Assembly (NCBI GenBank): GCA_021151625.1
Contig: JAGKWY010000003.1
Coordinates: 1-64,000 of the forward strand
Length of the DNA stretch: 64,000 bases
Origin: Gammaproteobacteria bacterium
GTDB taxonomy: Bacteria; Pseudomonadota; Gammaproteobacteria; Pseudomonadales; Cellvibrionaceae
Direction: 5' to 3'
Part shown: piece after piece, positions 17,067-25,002 of the stretch
How positions within the stretch are numbered: the first letter of the stretch is position 1
How the letters are laid out: each line of letters starts with the position of its first letter
Translations under genes and position numbers: made by a program
The notes under the pieces: generated by a model
What the model saw: the letters and a program-made list of their open reading frames with translations, nothing else
Told to the model about the DNA's origin: nothing
The model's database searches: none

Positions 17067-18752
17067 TTAACGGCAAGTCACCACCGGCATTTCCACGCTG
17101 CCGCCATTGGTATTGCCCTGGAAGCCGAATTCTACCGTTTGGCCTGCGCCAATAGTGGAGTTCCAGCTAACGCCGGTAGCGCTGTAAGGATTGCTACCGG
17201 TCAGGGTGACATTCCAGGAACTGGTGATGCGGTTGCTGCCGCTGTATTGCCAACTGGCCGTCCAGCCGGATTTGCTGCTGGTGCCCGAGTTGGTAGCGCG
17301 AATTGCGCCGGTGAAGCCTGAGCCCCAGGAATTGGAAACCACATAGGTACAGCTCAATCCGCCGGTATTGTTGCTCACACTGCTTGAGCTGCTGGACGGT
17401 GGGGTAACACTGCTGCGGCTGCTTGAGGTTGTCACCACCGGCGCGCTGCTGCGACTGCTGGTAGACGGCGTACTGGAAGTAGTGCTGCCTTCAATGCCCC
17501 AGGGCGCAGGCAGGGCGGCGCAACTGGTGCGACCCACACAGCTCTGTGCGTTTTCCCAGCCCCAACCGGATGGCGTGTTTACACAAATTGGATAGCGGGT
17601 GCCGTACCAGTTACAGGTACTGCCGGTATTACTTACCGAAGATGAACTGCTGGAACGGATACTGGATGAGCTGGTTGCCGGAGTTGAAGATGGCACTGAT
17701 GAACTGCTTGGCACCGCGCTGGAACGCGCACTGCTGGAGGAACTGGTGGTGGTGCCACCGAAATGGGTCGCCAGGCGTGAGGTAGCCTTGATGCCATTGG
17801 TGCTGTTAATCAGGTAGTTACCCCAGGTGCTGAGCGAGCCGGCATTCCAGTTATTCACTATATCCAGTTGCACACAGCAACTGCCGTTACCGCTCCAGCT
17901 CCAGCCCATATAGCCGATGCGCATATCCTGTGCGTATTGCAGAATCGCTTCCTCGGCGACGTTACTGCCGTTGTGCTCTGCACCGAATTCACCCACCACA
18001 ATTGGCAAGCCACGGCTAATGAAGCTGCTCAAATAGCTTTGTACGATGCTCGCATTGTTGTACACCTCGTACATGTGCACTGAAAACACGGTGTTTTTCA
18101 GGGTGTCGGCGGCAAAAATGGCGGGCGCATTATCGCGCATAGCGTTCTGCCAATCCTGTCCCCAGGTAGACCCGTCAATCATCAGCTGATGTGTAAGCCC
18201 GCCACTGCGCAATGCGCGGATCGCGGTGATGTGATCGGCAGTGTAAGTTGCGGCCGAGGTGTTATTGCCGAATGGCTCGTTGGCAATATTCACAATCACA
18301 TAGTCTTCCTGGCCGGTGATGGCAGCTTTGATATCGCTGCTCAGCCAATACTCAGTGGCTTTGCTGATGTGGGTCGCCGCAGCGCTCTCGCCATAGCCGG
18401 TGGAATCGTGTACTTCCAATACGCAGACCAGCTTGTTGGCCTTACATTGGTTGATGATGTTGGTCACCACACTGCCACTGGTGCGCGTCCATTGGGTGCC
18501 GTTAGCGAGAACCACGCGCACTGAGTTGGCACCGGTGGCCGCAATATCTTTCAGCGATTGGTTGAGGCGATCCGGATACCATGCATGGGCATGGTTAACT
18601 CCACGGAACACGAAGGGGTTGCCGTTGGGGTCCAGGATTTGTGAGCCGCTCACGCTCCAGCCGGCAAATGCAGGTGAGACCATGGCAGCGGTGAGTGCGG
18701 CCAGGGCCGTTTTCTTCAGTAATGAGTTCTTGCGTGTGATCAGATTTTTCAT
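17067..18752 (-). CDS. GH5 beta-mannanase-type enzyme with CBM10 and CBM2
   Basis: 561 residues; start at 18752 after AAAGGAAAACCT, giving a signal peptide (1-30, ending PAFA). The GH5 domain (31-333) opens WSVSGSQILDPNGNPFVFRGVNHAHAWY, the form seen in the subfamily 8 mannanases. Catalytic acid/base Glu159 sits in VNIANEPFGN and nucleophile Glu255 in VVGEFGAEH. Then a polyserine linker, a CBM10 (380-420; six Cys/Trp-rich positions, CNWYGTRYPICVNTPSGWG), another Ser linker and a CBM2 (467-561). It would be secreted, bind cellulose and cut associated mannan. Mannan specificity is inferred from sequence style; a cellulase cannot be fully excluded. Confidence 0.9.
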   Translation of the reverse strand: MKNLITRKNSLLKKTALAALTAAMVSPAFAGWSVSGSQILDPNGNPFVFRGVNHAHAWYPDRLNQSLKDIAATGANSVRVVLANGTQWTRTSGSVVTNIINQCKANKLVCVLEVHDSTGYGESAAATHISKATEYWLSSDIKAAITGQEDYVIVNIANEPFGNNTSAATYTADHITAIRALRSGGLTHQLMIDGSTWGQDWQNAMRDNAPAIFAADTLKNTVFSVHMYEVYNNASIVQSYLSSFISRGLPIVVGEFGAEHNGSNVAEEAILQYAQDMRIGYMGWSWSGNGSCCVQLDIVNNWNAGSLSTWGNYLINSTNGIKATSRLATHFGGTTTSSSSSARSSAVPSSSSVPSSTPATSSSSIRSSSSSSVSNTGSTCNWYGTRYPICVNTPSGWGWENAQSCVGRTSCAALPAPWGIEGSTTSSTPSTSSRSSAPVVTTSSSRSSVTPPSSSSSSVSNNTGGLSCTYVVSNSWGSGFTGAIRATNSGTSSKSGWTASWQYSGSNRITSSWNVTLTGSNPYSATGVSWNSTIGAGQTVEFGFQGNTNGGSVEMPVVTCR

Positions 18753-19197
18753 AGGTTTTCCTTTTGCAGTTACAAGCTTTGCAGCTTGCGCGTGCGTCTG
18801 GTGGTTATTGTTATCAAATAGATTTCGGCCAATACCGGGCACAAGTCGGGTAGTGCAGGGCACTCCCTGAGCTGTGGGCTACATCTGGATTGGTGCTGTA
18901 AACACAGGTGTTATCAACGCGGCGATTACCACACATCACCCGACTGCCGCGCGACATTTCCGGAGAGGAGAAAAGGCGCAAAATTATTGTGATTAAGGCA
19001 GGCGACCACTGGTTTTTGTAATCGGTTACATAATATTTCGTTACGGACGGAAAATGCAAGCCGGGAAATGGGGAGAAAATGACAGATTGGTGCACATATC
19101 ACATTGTTTTTGAAAATATCCCGGCATATTTTTTAGCTAATAAAATCAGCTGAGCTATTTAAAAATAAACAGTGGGAACGTTTACATTTTGTAGGGA
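18753..19197. promoter_or_regulatory. Upstream region of the mannanase with two LacI-type operator-like sites
   Basis: 445 bases without a credible gene. TGTAATCGGTTACA (19017-19030) is a near-perfect palindrome with a central CG, the form of LacI/GalR-family operators. TGGGAACGTTTACA (19173-19186) has the same core with a weaker left half. GTTATTGTTAT (18804-18814) recurs in the leaders of the two GH5/CBM6 genes at 58 and 63 kb. The operators probably regulate the mannanase and possibly the solute-binding gene ending at 19198. Confidence 0.45.
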
Positions 19198-20187
19198 TTA
19201 GTGCGTAGCGGGGTTTTCCGCTTGGAGCTCGGGTGCGAGTGGGGTGTCGGGTGGAGGGGTAAAGTCGGGCAGTATTACCTGGTCCTGGCACTGTTCTGCC
19301 TCCGGCAGATAGGGTGATTTAAGGCAAATAATGCGCCGTTGGTCCAGTTTTAGTGGCGCCAGTTGCTGTGCAAAATAACGCCAGAACAGCCGGTCGTACT
19401 CGCCGCTTGTCTGCATGATTTGCAGGCCGGCAGCTACTCGCTCGGCCAGACGCGGGTGGTGTTTGCTCACGTACAAATAGGTGGGAAAGTTGTAGTAGAG
19501 CAATAGTTCCGGCTCCATCACCATGTCCGGATGCAGTGGTTGTTGCTCGGCATATTTCACCCCAATTTCATTGGCACCCAGTGGCAGGCAGTCGATGCGC
19601 CGGGTGGCGAGTATGGGAAACAGTTGTTGCAGCCCCGCCGATTCAAACAGCGGGATTTTGTTCAGCTGGTAAATCAGCGTGTCAGTCCAATCCTGCCCCT
19701 GGCCGATTTTGATCTGGCGCAGGTCTTCGAGCGACTGGATTTGCGCAAAGCGTGGCAGGTCGGCGCGGTTGATCAGGCAGATACGCAAACCCAGCAAGCC
19801 GCGCAAAATATTGACCCGGATGGGAATTACTTCGGCCTGGGCGATGGGGGTGCCCGGCGAGGCCCACTGGATATTCATCAGCTTGCCTTCGCCGATCAGA
19901 ATGGCCTGGCGCTTGGCGGTGGGCGCGCCGCCATAAGGGCGCAAAATGAAGCCTCCATACTCGGGGCGCGTAACCTCCATGGCGCGCTCGATCAATTCAA
20001 ACTGGAAGTGGTTTTGTTTGTCGTTAGCGTCGGAGCGGTGATAGCTCACCACCATGGGTGCAGCGGTTGCGTTCAGCGTCTGCGCATCAGGCTGCCCGGG
20101 AGTTTCACTGTGTCCTTGGTTGGATGTGGCCAGAAGCCCGGCGATAGCCAGACCAATAGGCAGACCGATATGCAGGCGAACGCGCAT
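19198..20187 (-). CDS. Periplasmic solute-binding-like protein (family 3 fold)
   Basis: About 329 residues from the ATG at 20187 (MRVRLHIGLPIGLA); an in-frame ATG at 20205 would add six residues. A signal peptide covers the first ~30. The body follows the extracellular solute-binding family 3 pattern: VVSYHRSDANDKQNHFQFELIERAMEVT, SLEDLRQIKIGQGQDWTDTLIY, and near the end GLQIMQTSGEYDRLFWRYFA, a typical C-terminal helix region. No transporter genes are beside it, so it may be a stand-alone sensor or scavenger, as is common in gammaproteobacteria. The C-terminus is Pro-rich. Confidence 0.65.
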   Translation of the reverse strand: MRVRLHIGLPIGLAIAGLLATSNQGHSETPGQPDAQTLNATAAPMVVSYHRSDANDKQNHFQFELIERAMEVTRPEYGGFILRPYGGAPTAKRQAILIGEGKLMNIQWASPGTPIAQAEVIPIRVNILRGLLGLRICLINRADLPRFAQIQSLEDLRQIKIGQGQDWTDTLIYQLNKIPLFESAGLQQLFPILATRRIDCLPLGANEIGVKYAEQQPLHPDMVMEPELLLYYNFPTYLYVSKHHPRLAERVAAGLQIMQTSGEYDRLFWRYFAQQLAPLKLDQRRIICLKSPYLPEAEQCQDQVILPDFTPPPDTPLAPELQAENPATH

Positions 20188-20303
20188 GATAAAAACCCGC
20201 AGCATTAATTGTTCAGTCTAGATAAGAGACTGCAACGCGGTGGGATTTTTGGCGTTTAAAATTACAAAAAATCCCCGCTATATAAGGCTTGTGTTGAATT
20301 GCC

Positions 20304-20321
20304 GCCGCTTCAAGAAGCGGC
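20304..20321. repeat. Perfect hairpin in the GH13 leader region
   Basis: GCCGCTTC / GAAGCGGC with a 2-base AA loop, in the 250 bases between the divergent solute-binding gene and the GH13 gene. No T run follows on either strand, so it is not a simple terminator. It could be an operator or part of the leader. Confidence 0.4.
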
Positions 20322-20455
20322 AGTTATCAGCAGCTGGTTACTAGTGAAAAAACAAGCTAGCGATGGGTATTTTTGCGCTGGTTGACCTTGTTGCTCTGGT
20401 GCTAGATTTTAGTTCCCCCCTTTCTGGAATACGGCGCTTGCCGAAGGAGATTTCC

Positions 20456-22378
20456 ATGTCTTTTGTCCAGCAACAATTATTGGCTGCACGTCCCGACTCG
20501 ATTGCCAGTGTGAATTTACCGCGCCGTTTGGATCACTTTCCATCGCCGGCCGACTGGCGTAATGAAACCTTGTATTTTCTGTTGGTTGATCGATTTAGTG
20601 ATGGTTTGGAAGCGCAACGCCCACTGCTGAATCGCAACAATCTGGCGGCAGCGCGCCCGGCTGGCTGGCGTTGGGATTTGTGGTCGCAATCCGGTGGTGA
20701 CCGCTGGCAGGGTGGCAATTTACAGGGCGTCGCCTCCAAGCTGGATTACCTCAAAGACCTGGGGGTCACCTGCCTGTGGCTGAGCCCGGTGTTTAAACAG
20801 CGCGGCCATATGAACTCATTTCACGGCTACGGGATTCAGGATTTCCTGGAAGTAGACCCGCACTTTGGTGATCGCAAAGCGCTGGTGGATCTGGTGGCGC
20901 TGGCGCACCTGAAAGGCATGCGCATTATTCTGGATATTATTTTTAACCACTCGGGCGAAAACTGGACTTACCCGGCCTCCTTGCCCGGAGGAAAATATAC
21001 GCCTTATTACACCGCACAACAGTACGCATTCGGTGCCTGGCGCAATCAGCAGGGCGATGATATTGCTGCTATTTCTGGCAGCGACGAAGGTGTCTGGCCG
21101 AGCGAATTGCAAAATCCTGATGCCTACACCCGTGCTGGCGCTGGCAGCCTGGGCGCGGGCGATATTGATGACCCCTACGCCGAGCACAAGCGCGCTGACT
21201 TTATTACGCTAAAGGATTTTGCATTGGATAACCCGGCAGTCATGAGCGATCTCGCACGCTGCTACAAATACTGGATTGCGCTCACCGACTGCGATGGTTT
21301 TCGTATCGATACCCTCAAGCATGTTTCCTACGAGCAGGCGCGCAATTTTTGCGGCAGCATCAAAGAATTCGCAGCCAATATTGGCAAGCATGATTTTTTA
21401 TTGGCCGGTGAAATTGCCGGTGGCGATTATGGGCAGGATCGCTATCTGGATGTGTTGCAGCGCAATTTAAATGCGGCGCTGGATATCAGCGAAATGCGCG
21501 TAACCCTGAATCAGGTTGCCAAGGGCTTGCAACATCCGGCGGATTATTTTGCGGGTTTTGATCCGGGCAATGCGGTGATGGGTTCGCACCGCGCGCTGGG
21601 CGCAAAACATATTTCCATCCTCGATGATCACGATCACGTGTTCGGAAAAAAATTACGCTTCTCCGCAGAGGCTGCTGCGCCGCATCAAGTCGCAGCGGGC
21701 GTTGGCCTGCAATTATTTACCCTGGGAATTCCCTGTATTTATTACGGCACTGAACAAAGTCTGGGTGGGCCGGAATTGCACGAGCGTGTCTGGATCGAAA
21801 ATTTCGGCAACAATGACCGCTATTTGCGCGAGACGTTGTTTGGCGCGGAACATCCGCGCAAAGGTGGTTTGGCGGGGTTGGATACACAGAATCCGCTCGA
21901 TGAAAGTCTGCCTGGCTTTGGTCCCTTTGGTGCCCAGGGGCATCACTGCTTTGATACGCAAAGCCCGGCCTATGTGCGCATCAGTGCCATGACCAAAACG
22001 CGCGCAGAATTTCCGGCATTGCGTTTGGGGCGTCAGTATGTACGGCCAATTTCATTTTTAAATAATGCGTTTAATGTTTACAGCAATGGCGAAATTATTG
22101 CCTGGTCGCGCATTCTGGATGATGAAGAATGTCTGGTGGTTCTCAATCCCCATGGCGTGGCAGTGCGCGGGGCCGATATTTTGGTGGATGCTGCGTTAAA
22201 TCCTGTTGGGAGTAGTATGTTACTGGTGATGAGTACGGAAGAGGCCGCCAATGCGCAGGTGGCAACCAATCGTGTGGGCGATCAATCGGCCGTGCATGTG
22301 CACCACAGCGGCATTCATTTTATTTCGGTGCGCGATCTTGGTCCTTCCGAGCTGTTGGTGTTTTCCAACAAACCCTAG
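20456..22378 (+). CDS. GH13 (alpha-amylase family) enzyme
   Basis: 640 residues from the ATG at 20456 (GAAGGAGATTTCC upstream); no signal peptide, so probably cytoplasmic. The TIM-barrel motifs are complete: region I DIIFNHSG, region II GFRIDTLKH (nucleophile Asp285), region III LLAGEIAGG (acid/base Glu319), region IV LDDHDHV (Asp393). The early segment DWRNETLYFLLVDRFSDG and the CLWLSPVFKQRGHMNSFHGYG block are typical of the family. The substrate (maltodextrin, trehalose or sucrose) cannot be read from the motifs. It ends at a shared terminator. Confidence 0.88.
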   Translation: MSFVQQQLLAARPDSIASVNLPRRLDHFPSPADWRNETLYFLLVDRFSDGLEAQRPLLNRNNLAAARPAGWRWDLWSQSGGDRWQGGNLQGVASKLDYLKDLGVTCLWLSPVFKQRGHMNSFHGYGIQDFLEVDPHFGDRKALVDLVALAHLKGMRIILDIIFNHSGENWTYPASLPGGKYTPYYTAQQYAFGAWRNQQGDDIAAISGSDEGVWPSELQNPDAYTRAGAGSLGAGDIDDPYAEHKRADFITLKDFALDNPAVMSDLARCYKYWIALTDCDGFRIDTLKHVSYEQARNFCGSIKEFAANIGKHDFLLAGEIAGGDYGQDRYLDVLQRNLNAALDISEMRVTLNQVAKGLQHPADYFAGFDPGNAVMGSHRALGAKHISILDDHDHVFGKKLRFSAEAAAPHQVAAGVGLQLFTLGIPCIYYGTEQSLGGPELHERVWIENFGNNDRYLRETLFGAEHPRKGGLAGLDTQNPLDESLPGFGPFGAQGHHCFDTQSPAYVRISAMTKTRAEFPALRLGRQYVRPISFLNNAFNVYSNGEIIAWSRILDDEECLVVLNPHGVAVRGADILVDAALNPVGSSMLLVMSTEEAANAQVATNRVGDQSAVHVHHSGIHFISVRDLGPSELLVFSNKP

Positions 22379-22435
22379 CGAAAAAGGGTCTAAATAAAAA
22401 TGCAAACTCAAAAGCACGAATAAAAAATTGCTAAA

Positions 22436-22478
22436 TAAAAAGCCAATCATCGCAAGATGATGGGCTTTTTATTTTTTA
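22436..22478. terminator. Bidirectional terminator between convergent genes
   Basis: AAAAAGCCAATCATC pairs with GATGATGGGCTTTTT with one mismatch and a GCAA tetraloop, flanked by A and T runs. Confidence 0.9.
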
Positions 22479-22498
22479 CGTGAGCTATTTATGCCGAG

Positions 22499-23353
22499 TT
22501 ATTTTTTGCGAAACAGCAGCGTCACGCGATTGGATTCGCCAATCGCCTGGTATTTGGCTTTATCCGCTTCTGCGGCATTCAGGCTGGGCGGTAAACGCCA
22601 CACCACTTCACCGGCGACAGGATTATCTTTCGGGTTTTTATTAATGTCGCTTTCACCAACTAATTCAAAACCGGCTTTGTCCATAAATTGAATAATGGCA
22701 GAGCGTTTTAAATAACCGGTTTCGCCGGTGGCCCATGCATCGGGTTTATCTTCGGCAATTGCATGTTGTACTACACCAACCAAACCGTGCGGTTTTAATA
22801 AACGATGGGTTTCTGCCAGGGCTTGCGTCAGGTAGCCGCCGTCTTTGTCAAAACGGGCGAGGTTGTGCAGGGCGCGAATAAATAACACCGAATCCACTTT
22901 TCCGGTAAGGTCAGCCGGCAGGTTGGCAAAGGTATATGCTTGCGCTGCAGCGCCATCGTTTGCACCCCAGGTTTTGGCACTAGCAGTCCACTCGGTGGGC
23001 CAGCGTTTGCGCCCTTCCATAAATTCAGCATTAGCCCAGCTGCCAAATTTCGGCCACAAATCCAGGTTATAATCCGCCCCGATTAATTGTCCGTTCTTAC
23101 CCAGGTAAGGCACCAGAATTTTTGAGTACCAGCCATCACCTGGTAAGACCTCCACGACGGTATCGCCCGGTTTTACACCAAAAAAAGACAATGTTTCCAC
23201 CGGGTGGCGCGCCGCGTAACGGACTTGATGGTCGGCGGGCAGGCTTTGGGTAATTGCCGTCAAACGCTGGGTGTTTGCTTCGCTCAATGATGTCGTTTGT
23301 GTGGAGCAGGCGCTAATCATTAGTGCACTTACAAGCAGGATGAGTTTTTTCAT
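22499..23353 (-). CDS. Lipoprotein with class I methyltransferase fold
   Basis: 284 residues from the ATG at 23353 (GGGAG upstream; an ATG at 23413 adds 20 unlikely residues). A lipobox LMISACS marks a lipoprotein signal. The mature part has a SAM-binding-like motif I, DTVVEVLPGDGWYSKIL, and then DSVLFIRALHNLARF and LLKPHGLVGVVQH, the normal methyltransferase order. An exported enzyme would not meet SAM in the periplasm, so either the fold is re-used or the substrate chemistry differs; similar exported methyltransferase-like proteins are widespread in Proteobacteria. Monocistronic. Confidence 0.75.
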   Translation of the reverse strand: MKKLILLVSALMISACSTQTTSLSEANTQRLTAITQSLPADHQVRYAARHPVETLSFFGVKPGDTVVEVLPGDGWYSKILVPYLGKNGQLIGADYNLDLWPKFGSWANAEFMEGRKRWPTEWTASAKTWGANDGAAAQAYTFANLPADLTGKVDSVLFIRALHNLARFDKDGGYLTQALAETHRLLKPHGLVGVVQHAIAEDKPDAWATGETGYLKRSAIIQFMDKAGFELVGESDINKNPKDNPVAGEVVWRLPPSLNAAEADKAKYQAIGESNRVTLLFRKK

Positions 23354-23549
23354 ATGTGACTCCCTTGGGCTATTGGTTGTGGTTGTAGATGGAGAAAGTG
23401 TGCCAGTAATCATTTGCGCTGAGGGAAAGCCAGTGAATTATTTTTTGTAAAGAAAAATATGGCTAAGCGGAAGCCTATGTTTCATAGGATAAAAATTTTA
23501 GGTGGTTGGAGGTAACGCACGGTTGTGATAAATATCCTGATTGTGCTGG

Positions 23550-24299
23550 TTAATAGAGGCGTACAAGTGTCACTATTTTATTATCGAGTGTATGTTTGTA
23601 CTCCGCTTGTATTTCTGTTCCTATAGTCAGGTTTTTGCTGAGATTTTCATTGACGCGGATCAGAATTGTGCCGTTGCGCTGATCAATTTTTGTTACCGAA
23701 ACTGCTGAAAAATCAAAATATCGACCTGCTTCTGCAAATGCAGCTTTGAAAAAACTTTCTTTGGCAGAAAATACAATTGTGAACAGGGTTTTAATATTTA
23801 GCGCATCGCATCTCAAAATTATCTCTTCTTCATTTCCAAAAATAATTTGATTTTTAATGGCCTTACAGGTTGTTGAATCAACTTCATATTGAATGTCAAC
23901 GCCCAATCCGCGCATATCCTTCTTTCGTGCGGTAACGGCAATAGCCTGGTTCCCACTGTGGCTAATTGAACCCACCACATGTACAGGCCATAGCGGATAC
24001 CTCTGCGGGCTTATATGGATATCTGCGATAGTCCCATCAAGCAACGATAGTGATCTCTTGGCGCAATATCGACCTGCGAAAAATTCTGCTTTACGTTTTA
24101 CAAAGGCTCGGCCAATTTCGGAGGGAAAATAGATGCCATGCTCTTCAAAAAGGTTGTCGTGGTAATCATCAGGTGAAAAGCAGCAATGGTTGATGGATAT
24201 TGCGCCGGAAAAAATCGGGGAGGACTGCTCTGAGGTAATAAATCCACCATATGTGTTTATAGGGGATTCTTTCGTGAAACCTTGTTTGGATAAATGCAT
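23550..24299 (-). CDS. 4'-phosphopantetheinyl transferase (EntD/Sfp type)
   Basis: 249 residues. It would attach the phosphopantetheine arm from CoA to the carrier-protein serines of the synthases at 27.6-46.9 kb. Family motifs in order: KRKAEFFAGRYCAK (about 68-81), the VVGSISHSG block (108-116), GLGVDIQYEV with metal-binding Asp135, and FSAKESFFKA with Glu181 and Lys185. It is divergent from the exporter gene at 25003 across a 703-base regulatory region and has the same AT-rich base use as the cluster, so it is almost certainly the dedicated activator. Confidence 0.93.
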   Translation of the reverse strand: MHLSKQGFTKESPINTYGGFITSEQSSPIFSGAISINHCCFSPDDYHDNLFEEHGIYFPSEIGRAFVKRKAEFFAGRYCAKRSLSLLDGTIADIHISPQRYPLWPVHVVGSISHSGNQAIAVTARKKDMRGLGVDIQYEVDSTTCKAIKNQIIFGNEEEIILRCDALNIKTLFTIVFSAKESFFKAAFAEAGRYFDFSAVSVTKIDQRNGTILIRVNENLSKNLTIGTEIQAEYKHTLDNKIVTLVRLY

Positions 24300-25002
24300 A
24301 TCGGGCTCTTCGTCTTTTCCTTGGCGTGCACAGAGATGGCAGAATAGTTGTTAAATTGCAATTTTGATAGCGGAATTCTTTGTTAATTAATAGTGTGCTA
24401 AATGAAATTTATGACTTTTTGAGTGTAAAAACAAAATTCTCTATGAATTTTATAAAACATAAAAGGATAGGGATCAGAGCAAAGTAACTTCATAAAGCTA
24501 ATTCTTAGTCAAAAAATATTGCCATTTTTAATAGTAAATAGTTCCTTGCATAAATTTCATTTTTTGTTTATTAGGGATTAAAGCTCTTTGTCGCCTAGGT
24601 TTCCTTGGGTTGCGGTTGTGGCGCTTAAACCAATTTTGTGTCATCAAAATTAAAAAATTTAATTTGTTATGGTTAAATTTTTTAACAATTTATAAATTGA
24701 TTTATCGTTGACAAAAAAAAATTCTTGTCTACCATTCGCCAGCTCCCTCGGTGTTGTCGCGCCTTGTCACATAAATCCTCGAAAGTGAATTTTTTGATAA
24801 TTTGTCACGTAAAAAATTAACTTGTAATAATGATCGAGTAATTTTGTGCCGCGTGGTCAGTTATAGACCTGTGCAGTAATTTTATGGGTTTAATACTGAT
24901 TCGGTAGCAACCTATGAATATCGCTAAATGGATTTGCGAGGGATTAAACTGCGTAACGCATTGCAAATGATGCTGTGCATTTATTTTTAAAGGAGACTAA
25001 TC
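24300..25002. promoter_or_regulatory. AT-rich divergent control region of the PKS-NRPS cluster
   Basis: 703 bases with no plausible gene. It contains a perfect 13-bp inverted repeat TTAAAAAATTTAA (24650-24662) / TTAAATTTTTTAA (24673-24685), directly followed by a perfect 14-bp palindrome CAATTTATAAATTG (24686-24699). Nine bases later is a sigma70-like promoter, TTGACA (24708-24713), 16 bases, TACCAT (24730-24735). The layout suggests operators upstream of a promoter for the exporter and synthase genes. The low GC makes A/T palindromes less surprising, but their length and packing are notable. Confidence 0.5.
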
